Virus record (IMG/VR): IMGVR_UViG_3300046313_000259
Location: 1 to 28,145 of that record
Source: a virus
Direction: 5' to 3' (one strand)
DNA: 28,145 nt
The notes below the pieces were generated by a model that saw nothing but the letters and a program-made list of their open reading frames with translations, was not told the origin of the DNA and made no database searches. The position numbers were made by a program, and so were the translations under genes. Positions 13,629 to 21,499 of the stretch are shown in pieces; the stretch's first letter is position 1; every line of letters begins with the position of its first letter.

Positions 13629-15293
13629 TTATGTTTTCCCTGCCAGTGCTAAATCAAATGTTTTCTTAACGGCTTTCCCTGTAGCGATAGGGTCTTTTGA
13701 GCCGTTGACGTAAATAGAAACACTATTGTTTGTTGTTTTACTACCTGCTCCACCACCTACTTTCGGCATTAAAGGATTAAAGTTTCCTTTTCCGTATTCT
13801 TTTGGGGTATTTCTAGTCATGGGTTTGGCTGTGCCTGTTAAACCCTTTAGAGGCTTGACTTCCCCTCCACCAAACAATCCCTGTACCGCTCTCCAAGCGT
13901 CACCCATTGCTTTTATAGACTTAGTCACTAGATCAAACTTAACGACTAAGTAAGTAAGCCCTGCTATTAAGCCTAGTGCAATCCCTGCCCCTAATCCCCA
14001 TGGTCCGAGTGAAGCCCACATTGCTTGCCCCATTGCAATTAAAGCAGGAATTAAACCCCTTAAAATTGTGGGGATCATCATTATTTTCATAAGAGTAAAT
14101 ATGCCTAATAAGGCTGTGCTAAAACCTATTAAAATAGGCATTATAATTTCATCATTTGCTTTTATAAAATCAATAATACCTTGTGCATTTTTTAATGTCC
14201 CTATTACTAAATCAAGTCCACCGCTAAGGGTTGCGAATATACCTTCAATCACCTTGCCAACAATGGCTTTGTTCTTAATCAAAAAGTCACTTAAAAAGTT
14301 CATCTTGTTAAATAATTTATCAAAAAACTTGTTAGCAGGCTCTAATTGTTCCTCTAACGCAAGCCCTAAGTCCATAAAGGAGTTCATAAACTTGTTTTGA
14401 ATCCGCTGAAACGTAATAGGAAACTTCTCAAACGCCTTAGTCGCATCTTCTTCCGCTTTTAAAATAGCATCAAATAATTCACGTCCTGTAATAGAACCTG
14501 TTGTTTTAGCATTTTTAATAAAGTTTTGTAGCTTACTTGCCGTCATTCCCATTGACTTGGCTACTGCTTGATGAACCGCAGGCAATTGCTCCACAATAGA
14601 ACGATATTCATCGGCTTGCACCGTCGCACTCCCCAACGCTTGCCCTAATTGCAACAAGCCCCCTTGCTGTGAAGATGTCGGTGTACCGCCTAAAATAGCT
14701 AACTTGGAAACCGTCTTAACCGCTCGCATCGTGCTTTCAGGATTTGCCCCTAAGTCTTTAGAACTCATGGATATACGGTTATGAAGGCTTGTTACCGTTT
14801 CTACATCTTGCCCTGTTTCTGTTGATAAGGCTAGTAGCTCCTTAAATCGCCCTTTGGCTTGCTTTTGTGACCCACCTGTCGCCGTTTGAACCCTTGCCAC
14901 ACCCATATTGATACGGTCGTTTACTTTGATAATAGCAAACGCTACCGCCGAGAAAGCCACTTGGATCGCCGTAGCCACACCTATCGCTTTCATGCCAAAA
15001 TCTTGTAAACCGCTTACCCCGTCTCTAAATGCTTGCTTCTTGGCTTGATCTGCTTGTTGTTCTTTTTTTGAACGCTTACTTAATTCCTTATTCCACCAAT
15101 CAGAATAATTCATTTCTAATTTTTTACGTCTGTCGTGGGCGGTTTGTTTACTTTTAGTTATATCTTCTTCGTTTTTTTGAAATAGTTTTTTCTGTTTGCT
15201 TAAAATCTCATTAGTCTTAGCGGTGGACTTTTTCAGCACCGCATCGTCTATTTTAAACGCTATTTTTACGATTAACTCTCTAAGGGTTGCCAT
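13629..15293 (-). CDS. tail tape measure protein, 554 aa
   Basis: The N terminus has a charged coiled coil (about 20-95). A first hydrophobic segment lies near 100-123, and a tape-measure N-terminal-type domain spans about 125-300 (QADEYRSIVEQLPAVHQAVA, then GMTASKLQNFIKNAKTTGSI and GRELFDAILKAE). A long hydrophobic zone at about 345-450 (rich in Ile, Leu, Gly, Met) could enter the host membrane during ejection. No lysozyme or peptidase motif is seen. At about 0.15 nm per residue its length would suit a tail near 80 nm. It follows the tail-assembly chaperone and starts three bases after the frameshifted product ends. Confidence 0.9.
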   Translation of the reverse strand: MATLRELIVKIAFKIDDAVLKKSTAKTNEILSKQKKLFQKNEEDITKSKQTAHDRRKKLEMNYSDWWNKELSKRSKKEQQADQAKKQAFRDGVSGLQDFGMKAIGVATAIQVAFSAVAFAIIKVNDRINMGVARVQTATGGSQKQAKGRFKELLALSTETGQDVETVTSLHNRISMSSKDLGANPESTMRAVKTVSKLAILGGTPTSSQQGGLLQLGQALGSATVQADEYRSIVEQLPAVHQAVAKSMGMTASKLQNFIKNAKTTGSITGRELFDAILKAEEDATKAFEKFPITFQRIQNKFMNSFMDLGLALEEQLEPANKFFDKLFNKMNFLSDFLIKNKAIVGKVIEGIFATLSGGLDLVIGTLKNAQGIIDFIKANDEIIMPILIGFSTALLGIFTLMKIMMIPTILRGLIPALIAMGQAMWASLGPWGLGAGIALGLIAGLTYLVVKFDLVTKSIKAMGDAWRAVQGLFGGGEVKPLKGLTGTAKPMTRNTPKEYGKGNFNPLMPKVGGGAGSKTTNNSVSIYVNGSKDPIATGKAVKKTFDLALAGKT

Positions 15294-15296
15294 GTT

Positions 15297-15925
15297 CTAT
15301 TTCCTCTCAACCTCTTCGTGCATAATCGCTTCTATATCGTCTTGCATATCTAATAACGCATTTAAACGTAAACAGTCATCATAACTATAAATCGTTTGTA
15401 GCTCCTCTAAACTGGCTACCTTTTTCATCACTAAACGCCAAATGCACCACTCTTTTTGTAAGCTTTCATTAAGCTTCCCATACTCTTTGTCTGACGACTT
15501 CGGCGTTTTGTAAGCTAGCCAATAAGGCTCACCATTTCCAAAAAACGATTCGCTGTTATGACCTCCATGGTTGCCTCTGCAAGCTCGCCGTAATTACCGC
15601 CAAAATGGTCGTCAAACTTTTTCTTATTTAACGTATCGCCATTTACTTGCGTATATTTAAACAAGTCTAAAAGTAACGTCATGTTAGGGTCGTCTTTAAT
15701 CACTTTTTGACAAATAGAACCTGCTAGCTTCATCCCCACCAAAGGGTTTACTTCTTTTTTACCGTCTTCGTCTTCATTGAATAAACTAGCGTTACCTTGA
15801 ATCACGTCTAACAATGACCCAATTTTAAACGCTAGGCTTAACCCTTCAGTGGCTGGATGCGGTAAAATATCGTACTCGTTATTATCAATGGCGACTTTAT
15901 GTCGCCCTTCAAGAATACCTGCCAT
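15297..15925 (-). CDS. tail assembly chaperone, -1 frameshift fusion product, 209 aa
   Basis: The frame of the short chaperone (15515-15925) contains the heptamer T TTT TTG at 15545-15539, a canonical X XXY YYZ slip site, eight codons before its stop. Slipping back one base opens a frame of 80 more codons to TAG 15297-15299, three bases short of the tape measure start. The extension begins GNGEPYWLAYKTPKSSDKEY. It continues with an aromatic/helical block (LQKEWCIWRLVMKKVASLEE) and a highly acidic helical end. Many long-tailed phages make a G/GT-type pair in just this position, and the pair chaperones the tape measure. I predict the fusion from sequence only; the frequency is unknown. Confidence 0.75.
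15515..15925 (-). CDS. tail assembly chaperone, unshifted product, 136 aa
   Basis: This is a helical, acidic protein between the tail tube and tape measure genes. HKVAIDNNEYDILPHPATEG lies near the N terminus, followed by LIQ-type helices, DPNMTLLLDLFKYTQVNGDT, and a C-terminal FGGNYGELAEATMEVITANR. The position, size and slip site match the shorter partner of a G/GT-like tail-chaperone pair, which binds the tape measure and is normally absent from the finished virion. Translation that does not slip ends at TAG 15515-15517. The family is assigned by context more than by a recognised domain. Confidence 0.8.
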   Translation of the reverse strand: MAGILEGRHKVAIDNNEYDILPHPATEGLSLAFKIGSLLDVIQGNASLFNEDEDGKKEVNPLVGMKLAGSICQKVIKDDPNMTLLLDLFKYTQVNGDTLNKKKFDDHFGGNYGELAEATMEVITANRFLEMVSLIG

Positions 15926-15930
15926 AATGC

Positions 15931-16338
15931 TTATACTCCGCTATATGAATAAAGAACATCGACGCAACGGAACTTATACTCACGCCCTGTTGCTTCAAGT
16001 TGCCCACTCATTGCAGGCAAGGTCTCAATGTGCAACGTGCCTGTCGCAAAGGTATTGCTCAAGTTGCCGTCTTTCAAAAGAAAGTTGCCTGTTTGCCCTA
16101 CTTGCAAATAGGGATTAAGAAACGTGTTACTAGGTGAACCATTCTGTAACGTAAACGTCATCTCCCATGAAATGTTTGTATTCACATTATAAGTAAAACT
16201 CTTGTCTACACCCATTGACGTTGAAGATACGTCCGCCCCTGCGGTTAGCGTAATACCGCTTCCTTCTTGGTATTCTTCAATCGTTCTTCCGTCAATGATA
16301 AGCTTTACTACCTTCGGATCGTGTGTATAGCGTGCCAT
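15931..16338 (-). CDS. tail tube protein, DUF3277 family
   Basis: A 135-residue beta-rich protein just downstream of the sheath gene. It contains ARYTHDPKVVKLIIDGRTIE, DVSSTSMGVDKSFTYNVNTN, SWEMTFTLQNGSPSNTFLNP and a terminal FRCVDVLYSYSGV. DUF3277 proteins follow DUF3383 sheaths in this group of myoviruses and have the beta-barrel layout of tail tube subunits, which stack as hexamers inside the sheath. The family label is from pattern and order. The size is typical for a tube subunit. Confidence 0.8.
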   Translation of the reverse strand: MARYTHDPKVVKLIIDGRTIEEYQEGSGITLTAGADVSSTSMGVDKSFTYNVNTNISWEMTFTLQNGSPSNTFLNPYLQVGQTGNFLLKDGNLSNTFATGTLHIETLPAMSGQLEATGREYKFRCVDVLYSYSGV

Positions 16339-16349
16339 GATAAACCCCC

Positions 16350-17672
16350 TTAAACGGTTACTATGCCTCTGACTTCAATAAACTTAACCGCACCAGTTAA
16401 ACGTGCCGTAAACTTAACATCTTTCAATGTTCTGTTTGCTCTGTCCTCTGCTAGGGTGTCCTGTAACTTGGGAACCGATACCGTGTAATTAGAATCGATA
16501 AAATTACTATCAACCGCTAAGTTCAAACGGTTTCTCAACGTTTGCTCAACTTCAGCCAAACCGTTTACATCAAACGTAACTTTTTGTTGTAAATCGGCTT
16601 TTGTTGCTAACAATTGATAAAAATCTTCCCCTAATCGGGTTTTTAACCATGCTGTGCCGTGAATCACATCGCCCCACTCACCACCTGCCATTTTACCGCC
16701 AAGTGAACGAACGTTAGCACCGTCTGACTCAAACGCATCAGCATTTTTAGTGTTCAACGTGTTACGCTCGGTTTGTGTAAAGGCTCGTTTCCCACCAACG
16801 GGATTGAAGCTAGACGTAATGCCTACAACCTTCTGATTGTGCCAAGCGAAAGAACCTGCAGAGAACGTCGGCGTTTCTGTAATTGCTAAAATAACACCCA
16901 TGTAAGCCATTTCAGGGAATAAGCCTGTTATGTTTGTTCCGCTGTAAGTGTTGTAGTGATACGTCACATGAACATAATCGTTATCAACCGCTTTTAATAC
17001 GCTTGCAATATCCGTGCTGTTGCCTGCGTTTAGCGTGTTTGCGTCACTCGTACGGTAAAACGCAATCTTCTCACCTGCTAAGCCTAACACCGTTGTACCG
17101 AATGCTGTTTGTACCGATAAATCATCATTTTGAATAGCAATAGCGTAAAAGTCATCACGAATCGCACGAATTGCTGTTAAAGCTTGTGAATAAGACTCAC
17201 TCGACTTCTTGTATCCAATCATCAACGGATTAACATCGCCTTGAGAGAAGTAAGCTTGTGAAGCTAAGTATTCAGGGTCTGTCGTATCATAAACAACCGC
17301 TACTTCTTCAAGACTTGCATAAGAACCTACACGAATGACTGGAGCAAACGTAATGTTCCCAGTCGTGGTTAAAGAAGTCCCTGCCGTATAAGTAAAGGTA
17401 TTAGCTGTTGGAACTGTGGCTACCACATATTCTCCGTCAACCGCTGTACCTGTCAACGCATCTACTGAAATCTCTTGACCTACACTTAAACCATGAGCGG
17501 TTTTTGTAACCGTAACGGTTGTCGTTGTTTGTGAATAAGTACCGCCTGTAATCGGCGTGCCTGTCGGTAAGGTTTCACCAATAAATAAAGGCGTTCCAAA
17601 CCCTGTTCTTGGAATGAAGCTGGTTAAAAGCGTAATCTGTACGTTAATAAAGTTCTCAATTAAACTCGCCAT
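16350..17672 (-). CDS. contractile tail sheath protein, DUF3383 family, with an inserted domain
   Basis: A 440-residue sheath subunit. The DUF3383 core shows in RTGFGTPLFIGE near the start, RVGSYASLEEVAVVYDTTDP (about 114-133), a middle with YHYNTYSGTNITGLFPEMAY and WHNQKVVGITSSFNP, and the C-terminal handshake region ending KFIEVRGIVTV. Between GTPLFIGE and RVGSYASL lies an insert of about 75 residues (34-110). Its key part, TKTAHGLSVGQEISV then DGEYVVATVPTANTFTYTAG, looks like a small surface beta domain and resembles part of the fibre at 7036. Subunits of this kind wrap the tube and contract on infection. Confidence 0.9.
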   Translation of the reverse strand: MASLIENFINVQITLLTSFIPRTGFGTPLFIGETLPTGTPITGGTYSQTTTTVTVTKTAHGLSVGQEISVDALTGTAVDGEYVVATVPTANTFTYTAGTSLTTTGNITFAPVIRVGSYASLEEVAVVYDTTDPEYLASQAYFSQGDVNPLMIGYKKSSESYSQALTAIRAIRDDFYAIAIQNDDLSVQTAFGTTVLGLAGEKIAFYRTSDANTLNAGNSTDIASVLKAVDNDYVHVTYHYNTYSGTNITGLFPEMAYMGVILAITETPTFSAGSFAWHNQKVVGITSSFNPVGGKRAFTQTERNTLNTKNADAFESDGANVRSLGGKMAGGEWGDVIHGTAWLKTRLGEDFYQLLATKADLQQKVTFDVNGLAEVEQTLRNRLNLAVDSNFIDSNYTVSVPKLQDTLAEDRANRTLKDVKFTARLTGAVKFIEVRGIVTV

Positions 17673-17684
17673 TTATTTGTCCTC

Positions 17685-18221
17685 TTAATTCGTCAAAGTA
17701 TCTGATAATACCCAAGTTGCTATAGTGTCCTCTACTCCATTGTAAAGCATACTCTCAATTTCTACAATACCAATAACACCATTGTTATAGCTAAACCGTC
17801 GACTCGTGTTCCAACGCATTGCTATATTCCACCTTGGCTGATACTGTTTGCCGATTAAAGCCGTTATATCACTAGGGGGACTTAGGATTTGCTGAAAAGA
17901 ATAATTGCCGTTTGTTTCAAGTAAACGCAACGCATGGTTTTCTAAACCGTCTAAAATGTTATTAGCGATTTTCTCCGCTTCACTTGGATCTGACTCTTTA
18001 CCGTAAACGTTTAAATCTACCGTAAAATTAAAGTTACGTTGCATCGTAACCAATCCGTTGATGTCTACAGACTCTCTAAACGCCCCCTGTTGTTGAATAC
18101 TTTGTATATCAACCGTACAATAGGGAGCTTGTGGAGCTGGCACGTTCTGCTGTGGGCGGATACAAGTTACACCGCTTAATTCTTTAAAGTAAGGGATTAA
18201 GGCTACATAAATATCATTCAT
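17685..18221 (-). CDS. neck/tail terminator-like protein (LIC_12616-type)
   Basis: I chose ATG 18221, which overlaps the upstream stop in ATGA and has AAAGGG upstream; the reading from 18275 only extends into the previous gene. The 178-residue product has a helical start (NDIYVALIPYFKELSG), IRPQQNVPAPQAPYCTVDIQ, a beta core with FNFTVDLNVYGKESDPSEAE, and NGNYSFQQILSPPSDITALI. The pattern of an N-terminal helix, a Pro-rich loop and a beta sheet matches phage neck terminator proteins of the LIC_12616 group. It would form the ring closing the tail just below the neck, next to the sheath. Confidence 0.75.
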   Translation of the reverse strand: MNDIYVALIPYFKELSGVTCIRPQQNVPAPQAPYCTVDIQSIQQQGAFRESVDINGLVTMQRNFNFTVDLNVYGKESDPSEAEKIANNILDGLENHALRLLETNGNYSFQQILSPPSDITALIGKQYQPRWNIAMRWNTSRRFSYNNGVIGIVEIESMLYNGVEDTIATWVLSDTLTN

Positions 18222-18592
18222 AACATGACCCTTTGCACAATATACACAGAATGGTTGATTAAACCATTCTGCCACATACGCATCCCTTGCACTTCAAAGT
18301 CTCTCCCACTAATACTAACTAAATCACCTTGCTTCCCTGTCGTATCGTCGGCGATATTAAGCAACGTATCCGAATAAAGCAAGTAACTCTCTAACGTGCG
18401 TCTATTTTCAGGCAATGAAGAAAGCATCTGTCCCCCAATGGTTGTAATGCTATTACCCCCCACTGGTTGAACACTGGCTTTAATCGTGGTCGTTGTGCCT
18501 GTGCCTACAACTGCTAAACCTGACTCGTCATACGTTACGACACCACGCCGTTTAACTGTTAGGTTACGTCTGAACGCATTAAAAGGACTCAT
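18218..18592 (-). CDS. head-tail connector/head-closure-like protein
   Basis: A 124-residue, mostly beta protein: NLTVKRRGVVTYDESGLAVV, TTTTIKASVQPVGGNSI, SLPENRRTLESYLLYSDTLL, then QGDLVSISGRDFEVQGMRMW and a final beta strand (HSVYIVQRV). A beta barrel of this size between the DUF4054 adaptor and the terminator is the common head-closure (stopper) arrangement in tailed phages. The family is not named from sequence alone, so the role is an inference from fold-like pattern and order. Four-base overlaps link it to both neighbours. Confidence 0.65.
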   Translation of the reverse strand: MSPFNAFRRNLTVKRRGVVTYDESGLAVVGTGTTTTIKASVQPVGGNSITTIGGQMLSSLPENRRTLESYLLYSDTLLNIADDTTGKQGDLVSISGRDFEVQGMRMWQNGLINHSVYIVQRVML

Positions 18593-19053
18593 TTTTTAAC
18601 TACCTCAAAATCTATGACACGATACATTAAGCCTGTGTCAATCAAGGTTATGTCGCCTTCTTTTTGTTTTAATGTTGCTTTAGAGTTTGGAGGGGGGACT
18701 CTGCTTGTTATTTTTCCCCTAATCGCTTCTTTCATAATACGCCCTAATTCTTGCGTAACTTTAGAAGCCCCACTATTCTCGGTTATAATACTTTCCGCTC
18801 TATTGCTTATTGTATTAAACCAGCTTTTCTCTTTATCATCAAAGGTTGTCCTCAAAAAAGAACGCTCGGGAATGTTTTTAGTTCCAAACTCGTTAAAAAA
18901 GGCATAGTTTACAACCTTTTCTTTACCCTTACGGCTCTGATATTGTCCGACACGCTTGGTTATGCCTCCCTTGATTGAGACACCCTTCATCTGTGCAAGG
19001 TTGCGGACAAATGCTTGACTGTGGTCTGTATCCTTCTCAATCTTAAAATCCAC
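18589..19053 (-). CDS. HK97 gp10-like / virion morphogenesis neck protein
   Basis: A 154-residue protein. A central YAFFNEFGTKNIPERSFLRT is the most informative motif and is typical of HK97 gp10-like and related virion morphogenesis proteins. Helices follow (SWFNTISNRAESIITE), then KEAIRGKITSRVPPPN, and an end with GDITLIDTGLMYRVIDFEVV. Such proteins are needed to complete the tail or neck. The family motif is good, but which neck step it serves is unclear because several adjacent genes may share the job. It overlaps DUF4054 by 11 bases. Confidence 0.7.
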   Translation of the reverse strand: MDFKIEKDTDHSQAFVRNLAQMKGVSIKGGITKRVGQYQSRKGKEKVVNYAFFNEFGTKNIPERSFLRTTFDDKEKSWFNTISNRAESIITENSGASKVTQELGRIMKEAIRGKITSRVPPPNSKATLKQKEGDITLIDTGLMYRVIDFEVVKK

Positions 19054-19405
19054 TAGGCATTACCCCTGTTCTAAACGCAATACCGCCTAAACACTTTTTA
19101 ATTAAACGCTTGTACTGTTGACCGTATGATGTTGTCATCAATGGATCTTTAGACGCATCGTTACCTTCCTTATAGGCAATGTTCAACTGCCCTTCTTGCA
19201 TCGACGCAATCTCTCCACCAATACCGCCACGATTTGAAAGCGTCACGTTATGAGCGGTTAAATACGCCACAAGGTACGGTCTCAAGTCGGGGCATAAAGA
19301 AACACCCACTTCAAGCTCTGCTAGTGCTAACATATCCGCCGTTTGTTGACTGCTCGAGTCAATTTCAGGGGCTATGCTAGATAGTAAAAACTGTGAAGTG
19401 GGCAT
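19043..19405 (-). CDS. head-tail adaptor, DUF4054 family
   Basis: A 120-residue helical protein. The segment LRPYLVAYLTAHNVTLSNRG, followed by GGEIASMQEGQLNIAYKEGN and MTTSYGQQYKRLIKKCLGG, is the distinctive pattern of the DUF4054 family. The family occupies the first position after the major capsid gene in this type of phage and corresponds to a gp6-like adaptor ring under the portal. The N terminus (FLLSSIAPEIDSSSQQTADM) is helical. Overlap with the next gene is 11 bases. Confidence 0.8.
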   Translation of the reverse strand: MPTSQFLLSSIAPEIDSSSQQTADMLALAELEVGVSLCPDLRPYLVAYLTAHNVTLSNRGGIGGEIASMQEGQLNIAYKEGNDASKDPLMTTSYGQQYKRLIKKCLGGIAFRTGVMPSGF

Positions 19406-19424
19406 GAATTGCTTTTCTCTCTAC

Positions 19425-19595
19425 TTACTTTTTAGAAGGTTTTTCTTCTTCAATTTCTAAAATGCCTTGCTCAATCGCTAGTTTAGCGGTTTTCAATTTA
19501 AGCAAGTCTTCATCTGACACCTTGTTCCATTCAGGAAATAAAACAACGCCGTCATACTGAAAAACAGTCTCTTGGTTTAACTTAACTTTCGCCAT
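19425..19595 (-). CDS. small head-region protein, 56 aa
   Basis: The frame runs from ATG 19595 to TAA 19425-19427, with a strong TAGGAG ribosome-binding site eight bases before the start. The product begins with beta-like MAKVKLNQETVFQYDGVVLF, then PEWNKVSDEDLLKLKTAKLA and an acidic/Lys end (ILEIEEEKPSKK). It fills the gap between the capsid and adaptor genes. Similar short proteins of unknown role appear there in related gene clusters, but I cannot name a family. It is too hydrophilic for a membrane role; a minor head or assembly factor is possible. Confidence 0.6.
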   Translation of the reverse strand: MAKVKLNQETVFQYDGVVLFPEWNKVSDEDLLKLKTAKLAIEQGILEIEEEKPSKK

Positions 19596-19606
19596 GATGT
19601 AAACTC

Positions 19607-20530
19607 CTAGATACCGTATTTTTTAGAAAACGCAAGTGGGTAGTAAATAGCGACTCCGCCGTTACGCCCAATTGAATTGACTTTATACGCAAGGTTGACT
19701 TGCTCAGGAGCGGTTTCTTCATACACAATAGGAGCGATTAACTCAATGTGTGTAGAATCGTTACGTCCCAATAAGAAACCTTCAGTAGCTCCAGTAAAAG
19801 CCCCTGCTAATTCTTCAGCACCTTCAACACGAATCTCGGGATACATATTGTTAAATGCTGTCAAAATGCTATCGGATGAATCTGCACTCATGCGAGTACC
19901 ACGAAGTACATTTAAACGTCCTTCACTCAAAACAAGCAAGTTAGGACTTTCAACGCCTTTAGTAAGCGTCTTAATTTCCGTCACGGCTTGTGTTAAATCA
20001 CGAAGGATCTGAACAGGCGTTTTAGTCGACCATAAAGGGCTTGAGCCTGTACCGTCGGCGGTTACTTGAGCGTTAGGTACGGATGCGTGTGAAAGAATAC
20101 CCACAATGCCTGCCACCGTGTCACCCAACCAAAACAACTGGTTGTGACGTGCCATAATACCACGCTGTGTAGCCAATGCTTTACGAACACTTAAAGGTGT
20201 ACCTTGAATAGATGCACGTTTAATGTCCATAATGGAGTAAGCATAACTCAAAGCGATAGTTTCAATCTTAGAAGTAAAGGCTTTACCTGCTACTTCGACC
20301 GAAGGAATATCCGTCGCATAGTCGCTTACGATTTTAGCCAATCCACGAGCGTCATACTGATAGTATGTTTGCGTTTCTGCATACTCGGGGGTTGTGCCGT
20401 CAATAGGAAACAACTCAACCGCTCTTAGTTGACCTTGCTTAATATCATAGGTCTGGGTTTTAATGACTTCTAACTGACGACCAAAATAAGCCGTCTGGTT
20501 AGCGTCCAAATTAACTTGCTGTGCGTTCAT
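19607..20530 (-). CDS. major capsid protein, DUF2184/encapsulin-like
   Basis: A 307-residue protein with the layout of a compact HK97-fold capsid subunit. It contains TQTYDIKQGQLRAVELFPID, IETIALSYAYSIMDIKRASI, RHNQLFWLGDTVAGIVGILS, SPNLLVLSEGRLNVLRG and a C-terminal NLAYKVNSIGRNGGVAIYYP. The GD...GI.GILSH block and the late I.R.GG..I.YP stretch are typical of the DUF2184 family, the capsid of this phage group. It lies directly after the cement protein. No cleavage site is visible to me, so whether it is matured by the protease is undecided. Confidence 0.85.
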   Translation of the reverse strand: MNAQQVNLDANQTAYFGRQLEVIKTQTYDIKQGQLRAVELFPIDGTTPEYAETQTYYQYDARGLAKIVSDYATDIPSVEVAGKAFTSKIETIALSYAYSIMDIKRASIQGTPLSVRKALATQRGIMARHNQLFWLGDTVAGIVGILSHASVPNAQVTADGTGSSPLWSTKTPVQILRDLTQAVTEIKTLTKGVESPNLLVLSEGRLNVLRGTRMSADSSDSILTAFNNMYPEIRVEGAEELAGAFTGATEGFLLGRNDSTHIELIAPIVYEETAPEQVNLAYKVNSIGRNGGVAIYYPLAFSKKYGI

Positions 20531-20546
20531 TTGCTTGTGTCCCTTT

Positions 20547-20987
20547 CTACAAGTCTACGTCAAGTAATACAAGCGTATCAGTACCACCAGTTACAAACTT
20601 ACCCACAAGTAAGTTAGAACCTGCTGTCGCTGTAAACTTGCCTTGGTTTGCATCAACGGCAATTAAGCCATAAGCCAATGCACCCTGCGTTACGGCTCCA
20701 ACGGCTTGCACCCATACGCGCCCTTTTTTCAATACAGAAACATTTTGACCAGTCAAAATATCTTCCGCTTGATCGTTAGGCGTTTCGTGCGTAATAATAG
20801 CCACACCTTGAGGCACGCCTGCGGAGGCTGTCAAGCCTACTTGGTTATCAGACGTTACACGTTGAACTGCACGCCCAAAAGGGATGTTAGCAGTTGCTAC
20901 ACGGCTTTCGACCGTAAAAGGCACATCAGGAATTAACTGACCTGCGTATGCTTCAGCTGGGTAAATAGTATAAGCTGTTTGAGACAT
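20547..20987 (-). CDS. capsid decoration/structural cement protein
   Basis: A 146-residue, beta-rich protein of low charge between the protease and capsid genes. It contains YPAEAYAGQLIPDVPFTVES, IPFGRAVQRVTSDNQVGLTA, GVPQGVAIITHETPNDQAED, then VLKKGRVWVQAVGAVTQGAL and a final beta end (GGTDTLVLLDVDL). This matches the structural cement (DUF2190-like/gp24-like) pattern, in which trimers stabilise the capsid shell. Position and composition make it the strongest assignment. The start overlaps the previous stop by one base. Confidence 0.75.
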   Translation of the reverse strand: MSQTAYTIYPAEAYAGQLIPDVPFTVESRVATANIPFGRAVQRVTSDNQVGLTASAGVPQGVAIITHETPNDQAEDILTGQNVSVLKKGRVWVQAVGAVTQGALAYGLIAVDANQGKFTATAGSNLLVGKFVTGGTDTLVLLDVDL

Positions 20988-21499
20988 TAAGCCTTCCCTC
21001 CATGATATTTTTCATTTAACGATTGACGCAAGTCACCTTTAACGGCGGTATCGCTGTTGACGTTCTCCACGGCTTGCTTTTGCTTTGCTACGGCTTCATC
21101 TTCAACGCTAGGCAACGCTTCAATCAACGCATCAAAACGAGCGTTTACATAATCGTCACTTTTACCGTCTAAGTTAATCTCATGCTTTGCTTTAATAACC
21201 GCTTCTTTAATTAAACGGTCACTCTTGCCTTGCAAGCCGTCAACATTCACCACACGCTTAGCATTTTCCAACAAGGCTACACGTTCCGCTACGGCTTGAG
21301 CCATTGCTTCGTCGTTGTGCGTTGCTTTCACGGCTTCTAGCTGTGCTTTCAACTCGTCTACTTGCCCTTTTAAGGCTTCACTATCTAAGCGTGCTTGCTT
21401 TTCAGCTTGCGTCGCTTTCTCTAAGGCTTTAGCAATCTCGGCATCGGCTCGATAAGTCAAACCGTCCAAGTTCACCGCCTGCATTTCCTTTTCAGTCAT
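20987..21499 (-). CDS. candidate internal scaffold protein, 170 aa, nested in the protease gene
   Basis: ATG 21499 (M185 of the protease) has AGAGG eight bases upstream and begins exactly where the protease domain ends. Translation here would give only the helical, charged scaffold part. It carries three segments of the form VNLDGLTYRADAEIAKALEK, VNVDGLQGKSDRLIKEAVIK and INLDGKSDDYVNARFDALIE. Lambda C/Nu3 is the established example of a protease gene with an in-frame nested scaffold. That this phage uses the same device is inferred from the domain border and the ribosome-binding site. Confidence 0.5.
   Translation of the reverse strand: MTEKEMQAVNLDGLTYRADAEIAKALEKATQAEKQARLDSEALKGQVDELKAQLEAVKATHNDEAMAQAVAERVALLENAKRVVNVDGLQGKSDRLIKEAVIKAKHEINLDGKSDDYVNARFDALIEALPSVEDEAVAKQKQAVENVNSDTAVKGDLRQSLNEKYHGGKA

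Noticed and set aside
14068-14400. 110-codon plus-strand open frame in the tape measure gene
   Set aside because: It is antisense to the hydrophobic part of the tape measure protein, which produces hydrophobic shadow frames.
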